DNA of 6,471 bases, taken from a bacterium TMED144 (lineage in GTDB: Bacteria; Fidelibacterota; Marinisomatia; Marinisomatales; TCS55). The stretch covers positions 32,046 to 38,516 of the forward strand of contig NHGT02000026.1 in the NCBI GenBank assembly GCA_002170005.2. Direction: 5' to 3'. Shown here piece by piece: positions 1 through 5,496 of this stretch; within the stretch, counting starts at the first letter, position 1, and each line of letters starts with the position of its first letter. The notes under the pieces are model-generated. The model was not told where the DNA came from and ran no database searches. It saw only the letters and a program-made list of their open reading frames with translations. Made by a program: the position numbers and the translations under genes.

Positions 1-1673
1 ATCTTCTATTAATAATCATATCATTTGGTGTTTTCGCTTGCACAACAAAAAAAGCAGATATGATTATATATAACGGTAACATTTATACGGTTAATGACTT
101 AAGCCCGCTTGTTAATGCTGTAGCTGTAAGAGATGGTAAAATTTTAGATTTAGGTGACTGGCAAAAACTAAAAAAATATAAATCAGACCGTACAAATTTA
201 ATAGATCTAAAAGGTAAAACTATGACACCTGGTCTGATTGAAGGCCATGGGCATTTTACTGGCTTGGGCGAATCAAAGCTTAACTTAGACCTAAGCAGTA
301 TCAAAAGCTATGACGAGCTGATCAATGTGGTGGAAAATGCAATAAAAAATGCTCCAGAAGGAAAATGGATTATAGGGCGAGGATGGCACCAAGACAAATG
401 GACATTAAAGCCGAAAAAGATCGTTAGGGGTTTTCAAACGCATGATAGATTAAGCGAGATATCAAAAAACAACCCTGTTTGGTTAAGGCATGCCAGCGGG
501 CATGCAAGCTTTGGGAACCAAAAGGCTATGGAAATAGCGGGCATTTCAAAAGAGACTGAATTTGGATTTGGCGGTGAGATAATAAAAGATCTTTCTGGAA
601 ACCCAACGGGTATTTTTAATGAAAGAGCCCAATATTTGGTTTCACAATATATTGATAACAACAACGACTCTACTGAGGTGATAAAGCTGGCCGTGGAAGA
701 ATGTCTAAAAAATGGAATTACGTCATTCCATGATGCAGGCACAACGGGCGAATCGTTAAAGATGATTGAAAGTGCAATTAAAAATAATGAACTCAAAGTA
801 AGAATATATTCTATGCTTACTAGCAGAGATGAATCTTTATTAGAGGAATGGTATCAAAAGGGGCCTGCAATAGGATTAGCTGATGATTATTTAACAGTAA
901 GATCCATAAAGCTTAACGCAGATGGTGCTCTTGGTTCTAGAGGAGCATGGCTACTTGGTGAGTATACTGATCGGCCTGGTCACTACGGCATGGCAACTCA
1001 ACCTATGGAATACGTTTACGATGTAAGCAAAAAGGGTATTCAGAATGGCTTCCAAGTTAATACTCATGCAATAGGCGATAGAACTAATAGAGAAGTTCTT
1101 GATCAATATGAAAAGGTCTTTCAAGAGTACATTGATTTATCGTTAGATCATCGCTGGAGAATTGAGCATGCCCAGCATATTGATCCAATTGATATTCCAA
1201 GGTTTGGAAAATTAGGTGTAATTGCCTCTATACAGGGCATTCACATGTCATCAGATAGACCGTGGGCAATTGAAAGGCTTGGAGAAAAAAGAATAACCGA
1301 AGGTGCTTATGCATGGAGAGATCTTATTAATACTGGAGCAGTTTTAGTGAATGGAAGCGATGTTCCTGTTGAGCCAATCAATCCTATTGCTTGTTTTTAT
1401 GCCAGTATAAGTAGAAAAACGTTGTCTGGTAACCCGAGCAATGGATATGAACCAAAACAAAAAATGACAAGAATGGAAGCATTAAAAAGCTATACTATAA
1501 ATGCTGCATTCGGTGCCTTTGAAGAGGATATCAAAGGGACTGTGGAAATTGGTAAATATGCAGACTTTACAGTTTTTTCCCAAAATATAATGACTATACC
1601 AGAAAATGAAATATTAAAAACAAAAGTTACACACACTATAGTAAATGGTAAAGTTGAGTATAAATTAAATTGA
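1..1673 (+). CDS. YtcJ-type metal-dependent amidohydrolase, predicted lipoprotein (5' end outside the window)
   Basis: Amidohydrolase-superfamily (family 3, YtcJ-like) enzyme, expected to hydrolyse an amide or related C-N bond using a metal centre; the substrate cannot be told from sequence. Visible motifs are the metal-binding HGH (codons at 246-254), GITSFHDAG (His at 729), the lysine of KLNADGALGSR (909), NTHAIGDR (His at 1065), IEHAQH (His at 1167) and the late active-site Asp in NGSDVP (1359). All are where this family has them, so the enzyme looks intact. The first ATG is at 60, but the frame stays open to the window edge. Positions 3-59 read as a hydrophobic stretch ending V-F-A-C, followed by TTKKAD. 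This is a lipoprotein signal with the lipidated Cys at 39-41, so the real start is a few codons off the left edge. The product is probably lipid-anchored outside the cytoplasm; there is no Asp after the Cys. At least 556 residues, normal for the family. Its TGA stop overlaps the next start codon. Confidence 0.88.
   Translation, partial: LLLIIISFGVFACTTKKADMIIYNGNIYTVNDLSPLVNAVAVRDGKILDLGDWQKLKKYKSDRTNLIDLKGKTMTPGLIEGHGHFTGLGESKLNLDLSSIKSYDELINVVENAIKNAPEGKWIIGRGWHQDKWTLKPKKIVRGFQTHDRLSEISKNNPVWLRHASGHASFGNQKAMEIAGISKETEFGFGGEIIKDLSGNPTGIFNERAQYLVSQYIDNNNDSTEVIKLAVEECLKNGITSFHDAGTTGESLKMIESAIKNNELKVRIYSMLTSRDESLLEEWYQKGPAIGLADDYLTVRSIKLNADGALGSRGAWLLGEYTDRPGHYGMATQPMEYVYDVSKKGIQNGFQVNTHAIGDRTNREVLDQYEKVFQEYIDLSLDHRWRIEHAQHIDPIDIPRFGKLGVIASIQGIHMSSDRPWAIERLGEKRITEGAYAWRDLINTGAVLVNGSDVPVEPINPIACFYASISRKTLSGNPSNGYEPKQKMTRMEALKSYTINAAFGAFEEDIKGTVEIGKYADFTVFSQNIMTIPENEILKTKVTHTIVNGKVEYKLN
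3..41 (+). other. Partial lipoprotein signal peptide with lipobox, N-terminus of the amidohydrolase
   Basis: In frame with the amidohydrolase, positions 3-41 encode LLLIIISFGVFAC: a hydrophobic core ending in a lipobox-like V-F-A-C. Phe at -2 is less usual, while Val at -3, Ala at -1 and Cys at +1 fit signal peptidase II cleavage. The residues after Cys are polar and lead straight into the IIYNGNIYTV strand that begins the family's mature domain. The basic N-region and initiation codon lie outside the window. Confidence 0.75.
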
Positions 1674-2398
1674 TTTCAAAGATTCTAGAAAAACGCATTA
1701 AATCTCTCTACACAAAAAAAGGGAGGTTAAAAAATAATAATTTTATTATTGAAGGGAAAAGATCGCTTTTAACTGCTATTCATAACAATGTTAAAATAAA
1801 AAATATTGTTTTAAGTAAAAGTTTTATAGAAAAAAATAAAGATTTAGCTTTATATAATAAATACAAAATATCTGTTGTTGATGATAAATGTTTTGATCAA
1901 TTATCACAGGTTGATAGCCCATCGGGGATACTAGCAGAAGCTGAAATGCCTGCATACAACAAGATAAATCCAGATTTTCCGTTGGTATATCTAGATCAAA
2001 TTTCAGACCCTGGCAACCTAGGAACAATCATTAGAACTTGCGATTGGTTTGGAGTAAAACAAATTGGCATATCTCCGAACAGTGTTGAATTCTATAATCC
2101 CAAAGTTGTGCGATCATCAATGGGTTCTCATTTCAATATGAAATATTTAGGTACGCCCAGCTCAAGAAATTTGAATAAGTTTAATTTGATTGGAGCAGAT
2201 TTCGATAAAGGAAAGAATATTAACGATATTTCTCCTCCTAAAAACTGGGCGCTTATCATGGGCAGCGAAGCTTATGGGATATCAAGAAATATGAATAAAA
2301 GAATTTCATCATATGTAAAAATTGAAAGACTTGGATTAGGGGAGTCTTTGAATATTGGTGTAGCTATGGGTATTGTGTTGCATAAATTTACGAGCTAA
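1670..2398 (+). CDS. TrmH/SpoU-family RNA (ribose-2'-O)-methyltransferase
   Basis: SAM-dependent methyltransferase that places a 2'-O-methyl group on rRNA or tRNA; a cytoplasmic SPOUT-fold (knotted) protein that normally works as a dimer. Residues about 1-100 form the small N-terminal substrate-binding domain (IIEGKRSLLTA is typical). The catalytic domain carries the three family motifs: DPGNLGTIIRTCDWFG at residues 113-128 with the conserved Asn116 and Arg122, MGSEAYGIS at 197-205 with Glu200, and ESLNIGVAMGI at 225-235 with Asn228. The 242-residue length suits TrmH/RlmB/TsnR-like members. Which nucleotide is modified cannot be decided here; an rRNA target (RlmB- or TsnR-like) is the likeliest guess because of the N-terminal domain. 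The start ATG overlaps the upstream stop as ATGA (1670-1673), and no strong Shine-Dalgarno sequence is visible, so translation is probably coupled to the amidohydrolase. The two products have no obvious functional link. Confidence 0.92.
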   Translation: MISKILEKRIKSLYTKKGRLKNNNFIIEGKRSLLTAIHNNVKIKNIVLSKSFIEKNKDLALYNKYKISVVDDKCFDQLSQVDSPSGILAEAEMPAYNKINPDFPLVYLDQISDPGNLGTIIRTCDWFGVKQIGISPNSVEFYNPKVVRSSMGSHFNMKYLGTPSSRNLNKFNLIGADFDKGKNINDISPPKNWALIMGSEAYGISRNMNKRISSYVKIERLGLGESLNIGVAMGIVLHKFTS

Positions 2399-2411
2399 TG
2401 TAGTGTTTTAA

Positions 2412-2439
2412 TTGCCCTACAATGGTAGTAATTTATAAA
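2412..2439 (+). promoter_or_regulatory. Possible sigma70-like promoter in the only real intergenic gap
   Basis: The 69-base gap 2399-2467 separates the methyltransferase from the five-gene run. It contains TTGCCC (2412-2417) and TATAAA (2434-2439) with a 16-base spacer, matching the sigma70 consensus at 4 of 6 and 5 of 6 positions. Transcription would start near 2446, giving a leader of about 20 bases before the GTG at 2468. Such matches arise often by chance in AT-rich DNA, so this is tentative. No terminator (stable hairpin plus T-run) is visible in the gap, so read-through from upstream is also possible. Confidence 0.22.
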
Positions 2440-2467
2440 TCAATGGAAAGAAAAAAGTTAGTTATAA

Positions 2468-3256
2468 GTGAAACAAAATCAATCTACATGGCAAATTTTT
2501 TTAGTGGTATTGTTTTCAGTCCTTTCTGCGTTGATAATTGGTACAGCTCTGGGGTCAATAGATTATGGAGGAAATCCATCAATTTCAACGTATTTAGGGA
2601 TGTTTCTTGCTCAATTTTTTATAGTTGTCCCAGTAATATTACTATTAAAAAAAAATAATCTAAACATAGCAAAAAGCCTTAGAATCAATAAGGTATCAAA
2701 AAAAGTATTATTTTATTCTTTTATTCTATCTATTGGTGCAGTCGTTATTTCAGATGAAATAAATATATTATTTGAAATGATACTTCCATTGCCAGATTCT
2801 TTTTCACAGCTTGAAGATATTTTAAGACCTGACGAATTGATTTCTTTTGTTTTGTTAAGTTTGACAATTGTTATTATTGCTCCAATTGGAGAAGAGCTGT
2901 TGTTCAGGGGCTTTTTGCAGCACTACCTTGAAAATACTTGGAAAGATGTAACAAGGGCTATTTTAGTCTCAAGTTTATTTTTTGCTTTTATTCATTTTAA
3001 CCCTTACTGGATCATTCAAATTTATTTACTTGGTATATTGTTAGGCTATCTTGCATGGAAAACACAGTCCGTTTTACCTTCAATTATTTTTCATATTTGT
3101 ATAAATGGCACATCTCTTTTTTTGACAACATTTGATGATTTTGTTGAACGTATTATTCTTTGGAATGGACACATTCATCCAATTATAATATTATTTGGAA
3201 TTATAGCATTTAGCTTTGGTTTTAAGAACATCCATACAAGTGGAGCTAAGGTATGA
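2468..3256 (+). CDS. CPBP-family intramembrane glutamic-type metalloprotease-like protein (Abi/CAAX protease-like)
   Basis: Multi-pass membrane protein of the CPBP (CAAX prenyl protease 2 / bacteriocin-processing, formerly Abi) family. All core motifs are present: GEELLFRG with Glu142, Glu143 and Arg147; FIHFNP with His176 and Asn178; and FHICINGTS with His209 and Asn213. These residues form the active site in Rce1-type proteases, so the protein looks catalytically competent; its substrate is unknown. The first membrane segment is about residues 8-28, others lie near 41-60, 79-98 and 122-140, and more surround the His motifs. The 262-residue length is usual. The start is GTG at 2468, directly after an in-frame TAA (2465-2467), so no earlier start is possible and no close in-frame ATG follows. 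The nearest purine-rich run (GGAAAG, 2445-2450) is about 17 bases upstream, rather far for a ribosome binding site. The stop overlaps the mgtE start (ATGA), indicating co-translation. Confidence 0.88.
   Translation: MKQNQSTWQIFLVVLFSVLSALIIGTALGSIDYGGNPSISTYLGMFLAQFFIVVPVILLLKKNNLNIAKSLRINKVSKKVLFYSFILSIGAVVISDEINILFEMILPLPDSFSQLEDILRPDELISFVLLSLTIVIIAPIGEELLFRGFLQHYLENTWKDVTRAILVSSLFFAFIHFNPYWIIQIYLLGILLGYLAWKTQSVLPSIIFHICINGTSLFLTTFDDFVERIILWNGHIHPIIILFGIIAFSFGFKNIHTSGAKV
3242..3245 (+). promoter_or_regulatory. Ribosome binding site of mgtE
   Basis: GGAG lies seven bases before the ATG at 3253, within the last codons of the CPBP gene. It is the clearest Shine-Dalgarno match in the window and supports the chosen mgtE start. 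The other downstream genes lack a comparable site. Confidence 0.6.
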
Positions 3257-4626
3257 AAAAAGAGATATTTGAAACAGAGATAACTATTTTAAGAGATACT
3301 TTCAGAAGGTTGATTCGACGACACGCAAAGACAAATATTATCAAACTTATTGATAAAACACACCCTGCAGATATGGCTTTAACTTTTCAATATCTAAACG
3401 AAGCAGAACAGGATCTAATATTTAATTTCATGAAAGCCAACAATAACACTGTTGAATTCTTAAGTGAATTGTACGAATCGACATCATTACGTCTTCTGGA
3501 GAGTGATTCAGCAAAAAGAATAGCATCTATTTTGCAATATGCTAGTTCAAATGAACAAGCCTATTTAATGGGTCTTGTTAATGAAAGATTTGCAAATTCG
3601 GTTATAAAGCTTCTAGAAGCTGATGAGCAAGAACAGCTTGAAGAGATAATGGCTTACCCTGATGATAGTGCAGGAAGCCTGATGTATACAGATGTTTTTA
3701 CTCTTCATGAAGAAACCAATGCAAAGCAAGCAGTAAATGCTCTTCAAGACCAAAATGATGCAGAGATGGTTTTTTATTTATATACCTTAGACGACGATGG
3801 AAGATTGACAGGGGTAATATCCCTTAGAGAGCTTGTCATAACTCCAGCTGAGACTAAATTAAAAGATATTATGTCTCGTCAAATTCATGCAATTAGACCT
3901 GAGACAGATCAAGAAGAGGTTGCAAAGATTGTTTCTCAATATAACATATTAGCAGTTCCAGTAATTGACTCTGAAGACAAACTACTTGGAATTGTAACAG
4001 TTGATGATGTGGTAGATGTTATTAGGGAAGAAGCCACTGAGGATTTTCTTCAAATGGTTGGGGCAGGAAAGGATAGAGAGATTTTGCTGAGATCATCTTG
4101 GGAAAATGCAAAAAGTCGTTTACCTTGGCTTTTTGCTAGCTGGATAGGTGGAATAATGGCTGCATTCATAATCGGTATTTTTGATGATGTCTTGGAAAAA
4201 TCAATTGTGCTGGCAGCATTTATACCGGTAATCATAGGAATGGGTGGAAATGTTGGCACTCAATCCTCAACTTTAATTGTGCGCGGGCTTGCAACCGGGA
4301 GAGTGAACGTTGAAAACTCAATAAAGGTGTTATTCAAAGAAATTAGAGTTGGCCTAATACTCGGTGTATTATATGGTATTCTTCTGGGATTATTTGCAGT
4401 GATTAAATTTATAAATATGCCACCAACCTTGGGTTTAGCCGTTGGGCTGAGCATATGCTCATCGATGATTATTGCTGCAACAATAGGATCTATAGTGCCT
4501 CTTATATTAGACAAATTTGATATCGATCCTGCAATTGCTACCGGGCCATTTGTGACTACAGCTATTGATATACTAGGGGTAACCCTCTATTTTCTAATTG
4601 CAAAATTCCTATTAAATGGTATTTAG
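3253..4626 (+). CDS. mgtE: Magnesium transporter MgtE
   Basis: Inner-membrane Mg2+ channel; the family works as a homodimer gated by Mg2+ bound to its cytoplasmic domains. The domain order is complete. The N-terminal helical MgtE_N domain covers roughly residues 25-130 and ends in YPDDSAGSLM (Asp137, Asp138). A CBS-domain pair follows at about 145-257, ending in TVDDVVDVI. The connecting plug helix is about 258-285, and five membrane segments lie near 291-311, 317-342, 366-386, 393-419 and 430-455. Pore signatures are intact: GGNVGTQSS at 331-339 and GPFVTTAID with Asp439, which corresponds to the pore Asp (Asp432) of Thermus thermophilus MgtE. The 457-residue length is standard. The gene overlaps the CPBP stop by 4 bases and has a good GGAG site. 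No Mg2+-riboswitch (M-box or mini-ykkC-like) leader is possible here because the start lies inside the previous gene, so control would be by channel gating or by the operon promoter. Confidence 0.97.
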   Translation: MKKEIFETEITILRDTFRRLIRRHAKTNIIKLIDKTHPADMALTFQYLNEAEQDLIFNFMKANNNTVEFLSELYESTSLRLLESDSAKRIASILQYASSNEQAYLMGLVNERFANSVIKLLEADEQEQLEEIMAYPDDSAGSLMYTDVFTLHEETNAKQAVNALQDQNDAEMVFYLYTLDDDGRLTGVISLRELVITPAETKLKDIMSRQIHAIRPETDQEEVAKIVSQYNILAVPVIDSEDKLLGIVTVDDVVDVIREEATEDFLQMVGAGKDREILLRSSWENAKSRLPWLFASWIGGIMAAFIIGIFDDVLEKSIVLAAFIPVIIGMGGNVGTQSSTLIVRGLATGRVNVENSIKVLFKEIRVGLILGVLYGILLGLFAVIKFINMPPTLGLAVGLSICSSMIIAATIGSIVPLILDKFDIDPAIATGPFVTTAIDILGVTLYFLIAKFLLNGI

Positions 4627-4629
4627 ATT

Positions 4630-5010
4630 ATGAAAAAAGGATTCCTGAATAAAAATTGGAAGAATTTGCTAATCTGGTCAAGCATTTCTTTCTCTATTTA
4701 TTTTGCTATAAAATATGGCATAGATAAAAAGATTGTTGTTTTTGGAACTGTTGTAATAGGGGTGTTTACTCAAGCCTTTGCAGGTTTAGCTGCATTAGCA
4801 GCAGCGGTGCCACTTATAGGGCCATTTCTTGTTAAAATATTTTCCATCCCTTTTTTCTACATTGTAAACGCTATGAGTTATTTTATAAGTGCAATAGCGA
4901 TAAGAAAAGGTCATGGTTCAGACTTAACAAAATCCCGCGTTTTAACAATAGCAATGATGATAGGAATACTTATTGGTTATATTATTGGAAACCTTGCTCC
5001 TGTAAAATAG
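4630..5010 (+). CDS. Small multi-pass membrane protein of unknown function
   Basis: I do not recognise this 126-residue protein. It has a short basic N-terminus (Lys2, Lys3, Lys8, Lys11) followed by hydrophobic segments at about 12-29, 35-60, 62-91 and 104-122, giving three or four membrane passes. The second segment is rich in Ala and Gly (AFAGLAALAAAVP, 49-61), favouring tight helix packing. A conserved-looking PLIGP turn follows at 61-65. Between the last two segments is a polar loop, RKGHGSDLTKSR (92-103). No catalytic motif, signal cleavage site or metal ligand set is visible. The ATG lies 3 bases after the mgtE stop with no Shine-Dalgarno sequence, so expression probably depends on translation of mgtE. 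Its place next to mgtE allows an accessory role in Mg2+ transport or a general membrane role, but that is guesswork. An unbroken frame, tight spacing and ordinary codon use argue that it is a real gene. Confidence 0.8.
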   Translation: MKKGFLNKNWKNLLIWSSISFSIYFAIKYGIDKKIVVFGTVVIGVFTQAFAGLAALAAAVPLIGPFLVKIFSIPFFYIVNAMSYFISAIAIRKGHGSDLTKSRVLTIAMMIGILIGYIIGNLAPVK

Positions 5011-5019
5011 ATTATAGCA

Positions 5020-5448
5020 ATGAAAATTCTTATTCTTCATGGTCCTAACCTTAATTTAATTGGAAAGATATCAGCAAAAAACAAGGAAACGGTTACATTA
5101 GATAAAATCAACAAGAGTATGAAAAAATTTTGCAATGGCAAAAATTTGGAACTAAAGATTTTCCAAACTCATAAGGTATTTCAAGCAATCAATTTTTTAC
5201 AGCGAAATAGAAATTATTCTAAAAAGCTTATTTTTACGCCCATGTCTTGGTCGCTATATGAACATTCGCTGCTTGAAACAATTAAAGTATGTAATTATAA
5301 TTTAATGCAAGTTTCATTTAATGAGGGATATGCGTTATCAGATTTTAATAAATCTATTTTCAATTCCTGTTCAACTAAAAATTTTATCAATCATCCTCTA
5401 TCGGTCTATGAAGATGCTCTATCTTATATGCTAAAAACGATGAAATAA
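5020..5448 (+). CDS. Degenerate AroQ-like protein (type II 3-dehydroquinate dehydratase fold, active site lost)
   Basis: The N-terminus, ILHGPNLNLIGK (5-16), is the hallmark first strand and loop of type II 3-dehydroquinate dehydratase, and the 142-residue length matches that family exactly. Aligning by eye to the Mycobacterium tuberculosis enzyme, only the GPNLN Asn survives. Catalytic Arg19 falls on Ile17 and Tyr24 on Lys22. The NAGG-type loop with Asn75 and His81 is replaced by TPMSWSL (73-79). The VHISN motif containing His101 becomes VSFNE (98-102), and substrate-binding Arg112 becomes Asn110. Spacing between these points is kept without gaps, so this is homology rather than chance. The shikimate-pathway dehydration is therefore unlikely; ligand binding or a structural role is possible. 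The frame is uninterrupted, which argues against a decaying pseudogene. The start follows the previous stop by 9 bases and has no clear Shine-Dalgarno sequence. A genuine aroQ may exist elsewhere in the genome. Automated pipelines may label this gene aroQ. Confidence 0.8.
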   Translation: MKILILHGPNLNLIGKISAKNKETVTLDKINKSMKKFCNGKNLELKIFQTHKVFQAINFLQRNRNYSKKLIFTPMSWSLYEHSLLETIKVCNYNLMQVSFNEGYALSDFNKSIFNSCSTKNFINHPLSVYEDALSYMLKTMK

Positions 5449-5451
5449 TTA

Positions 5452-5496
5452 ATGATAAAAAAAATAATCTTTTTAACTTTTATTATCATTGGCTGC
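5452..5496 (+). other. Lipoprotein signal peptide of the M23 peptidase
   Basis: The segment encodes two Lys residues, a hydrophobic core (IIFLTFIII) and the lipobox I-I-G-C with Cys15 as the predicted lipidation site. At 14 residues before the Cys it is short but within the normal range. It also supports ATG 5452 as the start. Confidence 0.82.

Noticed and set aside
488..505. Perfect 7-bp inverted repeat (GCATGCC, loop AGCG, GGCATGC)
   Set aside because: It falls in codons for the conserved His-Ala-Ser-Gly-His-Ala motif of the amidohydrolase; two His-Ala codon pairs (CATGC) produce the palindrome, and no T-run follows.
83..796. Minus-strand open frames at 83-304 and 434-796
   Set aside because: They lie antisense within the conserved amidohydrolase and have no motif of their own; they are by-products of its codon use.
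1824..2027. Minus-strand open frame inside the methyltransferase
   Set aside because: Antisense to a conserved gene, low-complexity product, and no start context.
2399..2428. Short alternative hairpins in the intergenic gap: TGTAG (2399) or GTAG (2425) pairing with CTAC(A) (2417)
   Set aside because: Stems of only 4-5 bp, AT-rich and without a following T-run, so neither a terminator nor an attenuator can be supported.
2422..2658. Open frame of 78 codons overlapping the start of the CPBP gene
   Set aside because: Nearly all of it lies in another frame inside the well-supported CPBP gene, the product has no recognisable motif, and its Cys/Ser/Asn-rich composition looks like a shifted-frame artefact.
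2468..3256. Phage-resistance or bacteriocin-immunity role, based on the old Abi name of the CPBP family
   Set aside because: The neighbours are housekeeping and envelope genes with no defence, phage or bacteriocin components, so the family name alone does not support a defence role.
4050..4514. Minus-strand open frames at 4050-4259 and 4260-4514
   Set aside because: Antisense to the conserved membrane domain of mgtE; the Pro/Ile-rich products reflect the complement of Gly and hydrophobic codons.
5020..5448. Calling this gene a functional aroQ
   Set aside because: Only the N-terminal signature and length match; the residues needed for the dehydratase reaction are replaced.
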